This document shows positions 1-6,922 of a stretch of DNA of 22,725 nucleotides, one piece after another. The stretch comes from TMED27 sp050633165 (GTDB lineage Bacteria > Pseudomonadota > Alphaproteobacteria > Micavibrionales > Micavibrionaceae), in NCBI GenBank assembly GCA_050633165.1, contig JBOEFZ010000035.1, positions 1-22,725 of the forward strand, read 5' to 3'. The notes beneath the pieces are model-generated. The model was not told the origin of the DNA. It made no database searches and saw only the letters and a list, made by a program, of their open reading frames with translations. Positions within the stretch are counted from its first letter, which is position 1. Each line of letters begins with the position of its first letter. The translations under genes were made by a program, and so were the position numbers.

Positions 1-19
1 ATTCTCCCCCCGGGCACCA
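1..19 (+). tRNA. 3' end of a tRNA gene (partial, cut by window edge)
   Basis: The plus strand begins with ATTCTCCCCCCGGGCACCA. This fits the end of a T-loop (..ATT), the 3' T-stem CTCCC, an acceptor 3' strand CCCGGGC, discriminator A and encoded CCA. A GCCCGGG acceptor is common in tRNA-Leu genes, but the anticodon lies outside the window, so the identity is a guess. The recombinase ORF on the other strand reads into it; recombinase C-termini reading tRNA antisense are common for elements sitting at tRNA ends. Confidence 0.55.
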
Positions 20-1553
20 TTTTACATTCAGGCATGCTTTTTCCTGTTAACACCTTGAACGGTAAGGTGGTTTTTGGAGTTCTATACCCCTTGTTTCGGG
101 TGTATGGGAGGCGGTCGGTGAAAGCGAGTTTTAGCACCAATCTGCGATAGTCCATGATTCCGGAAGTCCAGAGTTTCCAAGGGCTTGACAGAAACGCCAG
201 GGCGAGTTCTATTTTTTGCGAACGCTGTGTGTTCGAAAGCCCCGTTTGGGCGCGTTTTTCTTCCATCATGAGCTTTTCACGCTCCAATGATTCCAGCTTG
301 CGCTCATAGGCGCGGATAGCGTGTTGGCTGGTGGTATCAGCGAGTTTGTCCAGTAGTCCGTCGATTTGACGCTCCAGCTTCGTGATATCGCGCGCGAGGG
401 TGGCTTTGGCGGCCTCGACCTGCGCGGCACGTTGCTGCCATGCATCGGCAAACATGGCTTTGACGATACCGATCAAGCCTTCGCTTGGGTGCATGGTTTT
501 GAGCAGCTTGGCAAAATCGCCCTCCAGCTTATCGCGCGGGATGGATTTACCGTAGCTCGGGCATTTTTTCGTGTGACACAGGTAATAGGCATAGAGCTTG
601 CCCGTGCCGGATTTGGATTCACAGCTTCGCAGCGGCTTGTCGCAATCACCACAGGTGACGAATCCACGCAGGGCGAATTTTTCGCCGAGATTTTTGCGCT
701 TGGGAGCATGGGACGTTCCTGTGATGCGTTTTTGGATTTTCTCATAGGTCGCAACGGAAATCAGCGGATCATGCCGTCCCTTGCGCATGGGGATGTCCCA
801 TTTTTGCGCCTGCACAAACCCCGCATAGAGCGGATGGGTAAGCATATCCGTGACCTTCTGCATACGAATGCCGCCGTAACTTTTTTGCTTGGGGAAGTCG
901 GGCTGTGCCTCTAGATAGCGTTGAACCTCGGCTTGCGTTCCAAAGCGCCCCGAGGCGAAGCCTTCGAGCGCTTCGACCACAATGGACGCAACGGGTTCAT
1001 CGCGCACTAAAACTTTGCCTTCGCCTTTGGTCTGCACATATTTGTAGCCGGGGATTTTGCGGAACACCCAATAGCCGTTGGACACCCGCGCCTTCATTCG
1101 ATTAACGGAGGTTTCTCCAATCTTCTCGCGCTGATGCTGCGAGACAGAGGCGAGAAGGTTTTCGACAAGTTTGTCATCGCTGGTGTCGCCAAAGGTGATG
1201 GACGGGCTGACCAGTTTGCCGCCCGCCTTGGCGAGCAAATCCCGCAATTGCCAATGCACCGTCACATCCCGCGAGAAACGACTGATATCATCAATAATAA
1301 CGGCGTGCGGTTCGGTTTGCGTCAAAAGCCACGTCAGCATGGCTTGCATCGCGGGGCGTTCGATCAGCCCACCCGAGACACCGCGATCCTCAAATGCTTT
1401 GACAACGGTGTACCCTTCGCGACGGGCGTAATCTTCGCAGCGACGACGTTGTGAGGCAAGGCCGTCCCCCTCGTCTAGCTGCTTGGTTGACGACACGCGG
1501 GTATAGGTGACCGCATGCCTGGGCTTTTCATTCTGGGTTTGAAATGGATTCAT
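1..1553 (-). CDS. Large serine recombinase (integrase) of the element, 3' end outside window
   Basis: Catalyses site-specific integration and excision through a serine-DNA intermediate. The uninterrupted frame has an N-terminal resolvase domain with the YTRVSS motif (nucleophile probably Ser21) and a DDISRFSRD segment near residue 90. A recombinase (DNA-binding) domain follows. A zinc ribbon begins near residue 300 (CGDC, then C and HTKKC), then a coiled coil around residues 360-450 and the end typical of this family (FLSSPWKLW..R..VLKLAF). The ATG overlaps the stop of the upstream 112-codon gene as ATGA, so translation is coupled. The last visible codons (KMVPGGR) are read from tRNA antisense sequence; the true stop in the integrated state lies beyond the window. 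Codon 512 starts inside the attL repeat, so in the circular form the tail would be different (see 19196-19396). Confidence 0.93.
   Translation of the reverse strand, partial: MNPFQTQNEKPRHAVTYTRVSSTKQLDEGDGLASQRRRCEDYARREGYTVVKAFEDRGVSGGLIERPAMQAMLTWLLTQTEPHAVIIDDISRFSRDVTVHWQLRDLLAKAGGKLVSPSITFGDTSDDKLVENLLASVSQHQREKIGETSVNRMKARVSNGYWVFRKIPGYKYVQTKGEGKVLVRDEPVASIVVEALEGFASGRFGTQAEVQRYLEAQPDFPKQKSYGGIRMQKVTDMLTHPLYAGFVQAQKWDIPMRKGRHDPLISVATYEKIQKRITGTSHAPKRKNLGEKFALRGFVTCGDCDKPLRSCESKSGTGKLYAYYLCHTKKCPSYGKSIPRDKLEGDFAKLLKTMHPSEGLIGIVKAMFADAWQQRAAQVEAAKATLARDITKLERQIDGLLDKLADTTSQHAIRAYERKLESLEREKLMMEEKRAQTGLSNTQRSQKIELALAFLSSPWKLWTSGIMDYRRLVLKLAFTDRLPYTRNKGYRTPKTTLPFKVLTGKSMPECKMVPGGR
12..22. 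repeat. Left attachment-site direct repeat (attL core)
   Basis: GGGCACCATTT, identical to 19388-19398. It spans the CCA end of the tRNA-like sequence. Flanks differ from the right copy on both sides (CC before and TACATT after here; TTGG before and CTCTC after there), as expected for hybrid att sites. A serine recombinase needs only a 2-bp crossover, so the full repeat marks shared attB/attP identity rather than the exact cut. Confidence 0.7.
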
Positions 1554-1888
1554 GACGCCTCCTGTTCAGGCCGTGGCGCGTCCGATGTGTTCGCAGCATT
1601 GGCAATGGGGTTCGTGCTTGGGGAATGCGACAAGTCTAACATAGACTGGGCATAGGATGGCGCTGGATTGGCTTCTATAGTAGGTTTTCCACAGGAATCT
1701 TCGAGAAGAATTTCAAATTCGAGATCAACAAAGCTCACAACGAGAAGCCACAAGACCTCGATCATTTGGCGTTTCTGATCTTCACTCAGATCGGGCGCGT
1801 TGAGCATATGCTGGTATACGTCAACATCCAACGTCAACGCGCGGTGTTGGATGTTGTTTTGGGGCGTTTGGGGCGGATTTTGGGGCAT
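1550..1888 (-). CDS. Small conserved protein coupled to the recombinase
   Basis: 112 residues. The N-terminus is Pro/Gln/Asn-rich, residues about 17-62 are an amphipathic to hydrophobic helical stretch (YQHMLNAPDLSEDQ, then LWLLVVSFVDLEFEILL), and the tail is Ser/Pro/Asn-rich. Its stop overlaps the recombinase start (ATGA), and a GGAG ribosome-binding site stands 12 bases before its ATG. Small proteins of this look, with a segment like LW.iVVsFVDL, are familiar to me directly upstream of serine recombinases in alphaproteobacterial elements, but their job is unknown to me. A role in recombination directionality or expression is only a guess from the coupling. Confidence 0.75.
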   Translation of the reverse strand: MPQNPPQTPQNNIQHRALTLDVDVYQHMLNAPDLSEDQKRQMIEVLWLLVVSFVDLEFEILLEDSCGKPTIEANPAPSYAQSMLDLSHSPSTNPIANAANTSDAPRPEQEAS

Positions 1889-2001
1889 GATTTAAGGTCT
1901 CCGTTTCGTGTTTTGCTCTCCTTTTTGTCGTCTCACTATTGGAACGAAGGGGGAACGTATCACAATTTTGGAATTTGCAACAAGGAATAAATTCACAAAT
2001 C

Positions 2002-2042
2002 AAAAAGGCCTGCGCTGCGGGGCGGTGACGGCCTCGCAGCGC
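2002..2042 (-). terminator. Rho-independent terminator after the coupling-protein operon
   Basis: On the minus strand GCGCTGCG (2035-2042) pairs with CGCAGCGC (2012-2019), with an inner GGC/GCC pair in the loop, followed by AGGCC and TTTTT (2002-2006). It lies 10 bases past the stop of the 82-residue gene. It separates that operon from the recombinase operon, whose promoter must therefore lie between about 1900 and 2000; I see only weak -35/-10 candidates there. Confidence 0.65.
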
Positions 2043-2051
2043 CGTTTCATA

Positions 2052-2300
2052 CTATCGTGTGCGGTTTTGTTCGGGCTCACGCGGCGGTTGTGATTGGCGT
2101 TTCTCGCGGTATTCTTCGCGCTTTTGCTCGCGCAGGGTCACGCGCCCATCGACAGGCAGTGCATCCACCTGAATGTCAAAGCCTTTGCCGTCGCGGTGCT
2201 GCCATGCCGCTCCGACGCGGTTCCACACTGCTTCTTTGTCTTCGCCGCGATCCTTGACGTGATAGGCGATCATTTCGGGTTTGCGGGGGGTGTCAGTCAT
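2052..2300 (-). CDS. Conserved hypothetical protein of alphaproteobacterial mobile elements
   Basis: 82 residues starting MTDTPRKPEMIAYHVKDR. The ATG at 2300 is preferred over an upstream in-frame TTG (2315) because a good AAGGAG site stands 7 bases before it, inside the TTG-extended version. The sequence has a compact domain (AYHVKDRGEDKEAVWNRVGAAWQH, then GFDIQVDALPVDGRVTLR) and a charged Arg/Gln/Glu tail. Proteins of this type recur in conjugative elements of the class; I recognise the pattern but know no assigned function. It is the last gene of the coupling-protein operon, before a terminator. Confidence 0.75.
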   Translation of the reverse strand: MTDTPRKPEMIAYHVKDRGEDKEAVWNRVGAAWQHRDGKGFDIQVDALPVDGRVTLREQKREEYREKRQSQPPREPEQNRTR

Positions 2301-2315
2301 TGTCGCTCCTTTCAA

Positions 2316-2555
2316 TTAGCGCGAACGGTTGAAACCATCGCGGGCGCGGGTCTTTTGCGCATTCAGTCGTTTGGTGATGAAGGTGATCCGCGCTTCGCGG
2401 TCATGCTCCACATTGCGGCGGACTTCTTTGGCGATGGTGCCTGTGGGTGTGAGGTGGGTTTCATAAACGGGTGTGGCGCGGAACCTGGCGAGCCATTCAC
2501 GTTCACGGTCCGAGACAGGCGCTTTGGCCTGCCTATCCTTTGGTGTTCGGGGCAT
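2316..2555 (-). CDS. Small basic hypothetical protein next to coupling protein
   Basis: 79 residues, very rich in Arg and Lys (MPRTPKDRQAKAPVSDRERE...KKR-type composition), with no membrane segment and no motif I recognise. It starts 3 bases after the coupling-protein stop, with GGAGA inside the end of that gene serving as ribosome-binding site, so it is in the same operon. Composition would suit a nucleic-acid-binding helper, but this is inference only. Confidence 0.65.
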   Translation of the reverse strand: MPRTPKDRQAKAPVSDREREWLARFRATPVYETHLTPTGTIAKEVRRNVEHDREARITFITKRLNAQKTRARDGFNRSR

Positions 2556-2558
2556 GGG

Positions 2559-4157
2559 TTAAGTCTCCAAAATGCGCATGCGCCCATGGGCGTATTGCGG
2601 GAAGTGCATGAGGTTTGCGGGGGTGGGAACGTTGCGCACGCGCAGCATGCGATGCCCCCAGCGTGACTTAACACGGACAGAGTCGAGCGGCGGGTGATAC
2701 GGGTTCGGCAGGAACCGTCCCGCCATCCACGCCTCGTTAAAATAGGCGCGGCGGTCGAATTCCAGCGGATGCGCCATCCCATCTACAAAGGCATAGCCTT
2801 TGTCGGGCGAGGTTTGGATCACCTCGTCGGGATTGCGCACCATGCGGCGTTGTTGGCTGCGATGGCTCGCGGCCTCTTTGTGGTGGCGGTAGTTCAGTAC
2901 AGCCGCAAAAGGATCACCGCCCGAGATGAAGGCCTGCGCGGCTTGTGACTTTGCTAGCGCTGCGCGGGATTGCTGCAAGCTGTCGTCATATTCCAGCGTC
3001 TCCGCGCCGAGCATGCGCGAAAGTTGTTCCGCAGACGGCAAATCCCTGACAGCAAAATAGAGCGATAGTGCGGCGCTAGAGGCAATCAACTCCGCGCCGT
3101 TTTCGGTTAACTCGTTCATTTGTTTGGAGTTTTGGAATACCGCAAAGGGCTGAATGCCAATGCCCGCGCCATAGGTATAAAGCTTGGGGATCATCGGGAA
3201 TTTTCCTAACTGCCCGCATTCATCCATGATCCAAGTTTGGCGTGGTGCATGCGGCGCGCGGGATTTATAGATCATGCCTGCCACGAAAAGTGATTTCACA
3301 ATTCCTGCCCAAGGCTGCACCATTTCCGCTGGAGGCATCAAATACAGTTGGTATTTGCGGTCACTGGCACAAAGCTCCGCCATTGAGAAGTCGAAAGGCG
3401 GGCTAACCGATTGAAGTAGGACAGGATCGGAGAGCGGAGCCAAGGCGCGATAGATTTCCCCCATGATGCTCGAAAAACTGTTCGCCCCGCTTTCGCGCGA
3501 GGTGGCGATTTCCTCTTCCACACGGCGGGCGATGGGGAATGCGCTTTGCGACATCTCAAAGCCAAATTCCAGCCAGTCATCGCCGCCACCAGGGATCAGG
3601 TTTACCGCATGGTAAAGGTCTGGCAGGGTCAGAACGCCATTTTGCTCCACCAATCCTAGAATGACGCCTTCAAGGATTTCCTGCGCGCGGCCTTCGAAAT
3701 ACACGCCTTGCGCTGATCCGCTTGCCACCACCAGATTTTGACACAGCACTTTGACATCCGAAACTAAGGATAGGCTGTCCTTGCGGATATAATCGACGGG
3801 ATTAATCCGGTGTTGCGGCAAGCCGTGTAGGCCGAGCGGGTTCCAATAGATACAGTATTTGTCATCCGGCACTTGGTATTGGCTGATGGCGGCGATTTCG
3901 CCTTTGATATCCAAAATAACCAGCGTCTGCTTGGCGATGCCGTAGCAGGCATTGTAGGCGAGGATGGTGGTCAGCTTGCCGCTGCGTGCTCCCGCCACCA
4001 GTAAAGCGCCACCCATGCCGGAATAAAAAACGGGCTTTTTGCCGATATAGCCGAAAAACAGGGCGTTATCGGCTTGCTCATGCAGCCCTGCTTTTGCGGC
4101 CTCGCGCGCGGTTGCAAACCGCGCTTTGCCAAAGCGATATGCTTCGTTTTCATTCAT
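2559..4157 (-). CDS. VirD4/TraG-like type IV coupling protein ATPase
   Basis: 532 residues. Type IV coupling proteins dock the relaxase-DNA complex at the secretion channel and pump DNA. The P-loop region reads VAGARSGKLTT around Lys61, in the position of the VirD4 form APTRSGKGVG, with Leu instead of Gly after Lys. The Walker B segment is TWIMDECGQLGKF (Asp312, Glu313), followed by YGAGIGIQPFAVFQNSKQ, which aligns well with the family motif after DEF..LG. The usual N-terminal transmembrane pair is absent; small membrane proteins are encoded just upstream and may supply it. Start: ATG at 4157 with AGGAG 10 bases before; an overlapping out-of-frame ATG at 4162 stops at once. A hairpin terminator stands immediately upstream. 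The system depends on a foreign T4SS because no channel genes are present. Confidence 0.9.
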   Translation of the reverse strand: MNENEAYRFGKARFATAREAAKAGLHEQADNALFFGYIGKKPVFYSGMGGALLVAGARSGKLTTILAYNACYGIAKQTLVILDIKGEIAAISQYQVPDDKYCIYWNPLGLHGLPQHRINPVDYIRKDSLSLVSDVKVLCQNLVVASGSAQGVYFEGRAQEILEGVILGLVEQNGVLTLPDLYHAVNLIPGGGDDWLEFGFEMSQSAFPIARRVEEEIATSRESGANSFSSIMGEIYRALAPLSDPVLLQSVSPPFDFSMAELCASDRKYQLYLMPPAEMVQPWAGIVKSLFVAGMIYKSRAPHAPRQTWIMDECGQLGKFPMIPKLYTYGAGIGIQPFAVFQNSKQMNELTENGAELIASSAALSLYFAVRDLPSAEQLSRMLGAETLEYDDSLQQSRAALAKSQAAQAFISGGDPFAAVLNYRHHKEAASHRSQQRRMVRNPDEVIQTSPDKGYAFVDGMAHPLEFDRRAYFNEAWMAGRFLPNPYHPPLDSVRVKSRWGHRMLRVRNVPTPANLMHFPQYAHGRMRILET

Positions 4158-4171
4158 GTCATTGCTCCTGA

Positions 4172-4205
4172 AACAAAAAAGCCGCCCCGACTGGCGGGGC
4201 GGCTT
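4172..4205 (-). terminator. Strong rho-independent terminator between small membrane genes and coupling protein
   Basis: On the minus strand an 11-bp GC-rich stem (AAGCCGCCCCG, loop CCAGT in that orientation, then CGGGGCGGCTT; 4179-4205) is followed by TTTTTTGTTT. It lies only 15 bases before the coupling-protein start, so that gene must be read by partial readthrough or from a promoter inside the hairpin region. Confidence 0.8.
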
Positions 4206-4223
4206 GTTCTTAAAGGTAGAGGC

Positions 4224-4334
4224 TTAGCCGATGGCTGCGCCGATGATAATCAGGGTGATCACCACCGCGATGATCGCAGGCCACGGATTTTCTTTTTTGC
4301 GGTAAATGCCGCCGACTCGTTCGTATTTAGCCAT
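4224..4334 (-). CDS. 36-residue single-span membrane peptide
   Basis: Starts MAKYERVGGIYRKKENPWP and continues as one hydrophobic segment of about 16 residues rich in Ile and Val, ending IGAAIG. The charged N-terminus (Lys, Arg, Glu) followed by one membrane span predicts a tiny inner-membrane peptide. A strong AAGGAGAT site lies 4-5 bases before the ATG, which argues that it is really translated. It sits between a two- or three-span membrane protein and the coupling protein, and ahead of a terminator. Function unknown; a membrane partner of the coupling protein is a reasonable inference. Confidence 0.75.
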   Translation of the reverse strand: MAKYERVGGIYRKKENPWPAIIAVVITLIIIGAAIG

Positions 4335-4373
4335 TGGATATCTCCTTTTCTGGCTTAGGGGTATTTGGTGTGG

Positions 4374-4670
4374 TCACATAAAGCGGGTGACAATTGCCAA
4401 CCCGCCAAAGATCAAGGCCGTGCCTATCGACGCCCTTGAAATTGCAAAAACAAAGCATCCGCAGATGCCGAACCATGCAAAGCCCATGAACTCCGCCCAA
4501 CCTGCGCCGTAGGTGTCGTAGGTCAGATTTTGCACAAACCCGATGCTGCGGGCGTAGAGCCACGGGGTCAGAAAAAACGTGCAGGCGACCGCCGCTGTAT
4601 TGGCGAGCAGCGTGACAGAAGACATAAAAATATTCTGCCCCGCCTGCGCGCGGTTACTCATTCCAGCCAT
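4374..4670 (-). CDS. Small multi-span membrane protein of the transfer operon
   Basis: 98 residues with hydrophobic stretches at about 14-40 (SSVTLLANTAAVACTFFLTP), 60-78 (FMGFAWFGICGCFVFAI) and 82-97 (ASIGTALIFGGLAIVT), so two or three spans. The N-terminus is polar (NRAQAGQN). Start ATG at 4670 with AAAGGGAA upstream; an alternative ATG lies at 4661. The gene lies 39 bases before the 36-residue membrane peptide on the same strand. No family is recognised. Given that the coupling protein lacks its own membrane anchor, this could be part of that anchor. Confidence 0.65.
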   Translation of the reverse strand: MAGMSNRAQAGQNIFMSSVTLLANTAAVACTFFLTPWLYARSIGFVQNLTYDTYGAGWAEFMGFAWFGICGCFVFAISRASIGTALIFGGLAIVTRFM

Positions 4671-4780
4671 GTAAGATTTCCCTTTGTTGGGTGAGGGCTG
4701 CGAGGTGATCCGGTGTGAATCGCCTCTGCCCCTGTTTTATCCCCGACGCCCTTGGGTTTCGGGTGATACGGCGAATTTTG

Positions 4781-5110
4781 TTATCCGGCGTGGTTCGCCA
4801 AGGTGAACAACCAGATCGTCGCCAAGGCGCTCACCAGCCCCGCAACATGATAAATCCCCATGCGCTCGCCAAAGAGCAACACGCCAGCTACACTCATCAA
4901 AATCAAATGCGCCATACTGCCAAGCACAGCCCCTTGCCCGAGACCTTTCGCCAGCACCTGTGCATAAACAAGGTTGCTCAGCCCAAAAACCAAAAACGCT
5001 CCGCCTAGATCAAGCCAAGCGCCATGATCCGCATACCGTTTGAGATAAACCGACCCCACCGCGAACCCTACGCTCGACGCACACAGGTTGAAGATCAACG
5101 TCATTGACAT
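4781..5110 (-). CDS. Small four-span membrane protein resembling SMR/EamA transporters
   Basis: 109 residues with four hydrophobic segments. The C-terminal part FGERMGIYHVAGLVSALATIW resembles the last helices of small multidrug resistance and EamA-type (DMT superfamily) proteins, which have a Gly-Glu before the last helix. Start chosen at MSMTL (5110); ATG at 5104 is equally possible, both following GGTGGTGGAA. The longer upstream frame runs through a terminator hairpin and lacks membrane character, so it was not used. A transport substrate cannot be told; a structural role in the transfer operon is an alternative. Confidence 0.65.
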   Translation of the reverse strand: MSMTLIFNLCASSVGFAVGSVYLKRYADHGAWLDLGGAFLVFGLSNLVYAQVLAKGLGQGAVLGSMAHLILMSVAGVLLFGERMGIYHVAGLVSALATIWLFTLANHAG

Positions 5111-5129
5111 TTCCACCACCTTTCTAATG

Positions 5130-5158
5130 AAAACCCCGCCCAAGCTGGACGGGGTTTT
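5130..5158 (-). terminator. Hairpin terminator between two leftward genes (possibly bidirectional)
   Basis: AAAACCCCG (5130-5138) pairs with CGGGGTTTT (5150-5158). On the minus strand the arm ends in TTTT followed by CATTAG, on the plus strand in TTTTCTTAT. It stands between the stop of the 176-residue gene (5199) and the start of the SMR-like gene (5110). Confidence 0.6.
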
Positions 5159-5198
5159 CTTATAGGCATGGTGCAGCGGCGTTCTTGGGGGATCGGTG

Positions 5199-5729
5199 TT
5201 AATTCTTTCCAATAGGGCGGTTGTCGTTCGCGATGCGTGGATCAATAAACTCGCCCTTGATCTTGCGAGGCCACCATTGTGATTGTTCCGGATGGCACGC
5301 GCCGATAATGGTTGCGACAGTTGCAAAATGCGGATGCCATTTTTGCGTCACGAACACGCGTCCCGCGCGCGGCGTCGTGCAAACATTGCTGCGGCAGAAA
5401 TCCCGTAGCCTTTCGTCAAACGCCTCAACATCATGATGATCCGTCAGTGTGTCGCTTGGCTCGAAAACATCCATGTCGATATCGACGGGGCGCATATTCT
5501 GGTTCACAACCTGAACCTTCATGTCCCAAAGCTTGTCGTAAAACCAGTCACGACAACCCGAAGGCTTGATGTTCTCATTCGCCGCCACTTGCGAAACCGT
5601 CTCGCGCACGGCGATCACCAGAGCCGGAAAGGTCACTTCATCGGCGCGGACGATCAGAAAATGTTTCGCGGTACAGATGCCGAGAACGCGGCAGACGGTG
5701 AGGATGTTGGGGCATTTAAGGCAGGGCAC
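5199..5729 (-). CDS. Hypothetical protein with N-terminal CxxC
   Basis: 176 residues from a GTG start at 5729, chosen because AAGGAG (5737-5742) stands 7 bases before it. An in-frame ATG at 5759 would add ten residues and place the Shine-Dalgarno sequence inside the gene. It begins (M)PCLKCPNILTVCRV, so a metal-binding or redox Cys pair is possible. Further features are CRDWFYDKLWDMKV and a C-terminal stretch WWPRKIKGEFIDPR. It is soluble, without membrane spans. I do not recognise the family. It is the first leftward gene after the control region and is closed by a hairpin terminator. Confidence 0.6.
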   Translation of the reverse strand: MPCLKCPNILTVCRVLGICTAKHFLIVRADEVTFPALVIAVRETVSQVAANENIKPSGCRDWFYDKLWDMKVQVVNQNMRPVDIDMDVFEPSDTLTDHHDVEAFDERLRDFCRSNVCTTPRAGRVFVTQKWHPHFATVATIIGACHPEQSQWWPRKIKGEFIDPRIANDNRPIGKN

Positions 5730-5973
5730 TTGTTTTCTCCTTACAAGAAGTTCATGCACCTATTGTGTTCCTTCCAGCCAAAAAACACACACGCTAAGAA
5801 TTTCGATTTCCAGTCCTAACCTCCTGTTATTTGTAAGTATTTTCGCCTTTCGGGGCTGTGCTCCAAGTGTGCAAATCCGTTCGCCGCGAACGGGCTAGCT
5901 TTGCTGTGAACAGGAAAAATCTTCCGCTGGGAGGAGCGGTAAACGGTGAAAAATTTCCGTAGGCGGTAAAAAT

Positions 5974-6001
5974 TTGCGAATCGTGGGATTTGTGCTAGAA
6001 T
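5974..6001 (+). promoter_or_regulatory. Sigma70-like promoter upstream of the putative regulator
   Basis: TTGCGA at 5974-5979, a 16-base spacer and TAGAAT at 5996-6001, pointing rightward to the gene at 6168. The match is 4 of 6 at -35 and 5 of 6 at -10. The implied start near 6008 would give a leader of about 160 bases. Confidence 0.45.
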
Positions 6002-6090
6002 TTTTTTAAGAGCGGTTAACCCGCCCCCCCCAAGAAAACTTGTTGCGATGGCGCATCCGAGTTTCGCGGGGAATTTCATTCGGCAGCAGT

Positions 6091-6146
6091 AAACGTAGGA
6101 AACGCAAACCACTTGAAAAAAGTGGCTTTCGCTTACTACGTTTTTT
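6091..6146 (+). terminator. Long imperfect hairpin with T-run, attenuator-like
   Basis: AAACGTAG (6091-6098) pairs with CTACGTTT (6136-6143), and an inner CCACTT pairs with AAGTGG; the middle has mismatches. It ends in TTTTTTG (6141-6147). It stands 21 bases before the ATG at 6168 with no gene upstream on this strand, so it could end a short RNA starting near 6008 or attenuate the regulator transcript. Confidence 0.45.
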
Positions 6147-6167
6147 GTTTGCGCATGGCTGATTAGG

Positions 6168-6770
6168 ATGCCAAAGGATGGAAAAATAAATCCGCCTGCT
6201 GATAGCGGGAAAATTAAGGATGCAATCGGTCGATTGATATCCGCAGGAATTGCCGACCTCGGGCTTAGAAAAGGTGAGTTTTTTAATAAGCTGGAATTGT
6301 CCAGTGCGGAGGTTACGGCTTTCAACAAAATTCTCTCTGGTGACCGTTCAATAGATTTGAAGCAAGCAGCTATTCTGGAATCCTGGGTTAGGTGCGATGG
6401 GGCGAAGTTAACCGCCCAAGAGTGGCATTCATTAGAGAGCTTTCCGTCAAAAATTCCCGAGCGTTTTTTGTCTACAGATACTTACAATTTCAAAAAAGAA
6501 AATGAAGACGGTGTGGTGGAAGAGCCTCGCGAAAGTAGCGAGAAAAACTCGACATCCGAGGTAAGCCGTGCTAGCGATAGTTCCCCCGAAAAAATGGAGG
6601 AGGAGCATATCACTGAAAGAAATGCCAAAGAGAATAAAACACAAAAAGACGAAAATGACAGACCTAGATTGTATTTCGATTTCAAGAGAAGCGTTTTGTC
6701 CTGGGATCAAGATGTTTCACCAGAAGTTTGGTTGGACGCAATTTCCAAAATTGAAGGCCGCGAGCCTTAA
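6168..6770 (+). CDS. Putative DNA-binding regulator with acidic linker (hypothetical)
   Basis: 200 residues. Residues about 15-75 are predicted helical, with an arrangement resembling a helix-turn-helix repressor (IGRLISAGIADLGLRKGEFF, then LSSAEVTAFNKILSG and LKQAAILESWV). Residues about 95-165 are a polar, Glu/Lys/Ser-rich, probably disordered linker. The C-terminus is a short conserved-looking segment (RPRLYFDFKRSVLSWD). No family is recognised with confidence. The ribosome-binding site is weak (TTAGG directly before ATG), and a hairpin stands just upstream. The region is noticeably A+T-richer than the transfer genes, which suggests separate acquisition. Its stop overlaps the stop of the convergent 51-codon gene. 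Confidence 0.6.
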   Translation: MPKDGKINPPADSGKIKDAIGRLISAGIADLGLRKGEFFNKLELSSAEVTAFNKILSGDRSIDLKQAAILESWVRCDGAKLTAQEWHSLESFPSKIPERFLSTDTYNFKKENEDGVVEEPRESSEKNSTSEVSRASDSSPEKMEEEHITERNAKENKTQKDENDRPRLYFDFKRSVLSWDQDVSPEVWLDAISKIEGREP

Positions 6771-6922
6771 CTAATGCGTTTGCGTGCGTCCCATTGATCC
6801 ACCGCCCACGCTTCCACCAACTCCAAAAACTCCGCGCGTATCGCAGGATCACGAATGGCGATGTAGGCGCAGGTGAGGCGGAAAAGTTCGTTTTCGGTTA
6901 GGTCGTTTGTGGCTCGTTTCAT
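6767..6922 (-). CDS. 51-residue protein coupled to the resolvase
   Basis: Starts MKRATNDLTENELFRLTCAY and continues with IRDPAIRAEFLELVEAWA, so it is one small all-helical domain. Its ATG overlaps the resolvase stop as TAATG, implying coupled translation; its stop overlaps the convergent regulator gene. The pattern FRLTCAYIAIRDPA.RAEF.ELVE resembles small regulator-like proteins in alphaproteobacterial genomes, but I cannot assign a function. Confidence 0.65.
   Translation of the reverse strand: MKRATNDLTENELFRLTCAYIAIRDPAIRAEFLELVEAWAVDQWDARKRIS

Larger units (their letters stand above)
5730..6167. promoter_or_regulatory. Control region between divergent gene sets
   Basis: No convincing gene is present. 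The stretch holds a short perfect dyad CCGTTCG-CCG-CGAACGG (5877-5893), several related A-rich motifs of type GCGGTAAA (around 5935-5975, and GCGGTTAA near 6013), a rightward sigma70-like promoter (5974-6001) and a long imperfect hairpin with a T-run (6091-6146). It probably governs the leftward transfer genes and the rightward regulator gene. Repeated motifs could be operator sites for the regulator. Confidence 0.5.

Noticed and set aside
366..914. Rightward 182-codon frame opposite the recombinase
   Set aside because: The recombinase frame on the other strand has conserved catalytic, zinc-ribbon and C-terminal motifs over the same bases.
2094..2666. Rightward 190-codon frame opposite two small genes and the coupling-protein end
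   Set aside because: No recognisable domain, poor start context; the leftward genes have good ribosome-binding sites and operon spacing.
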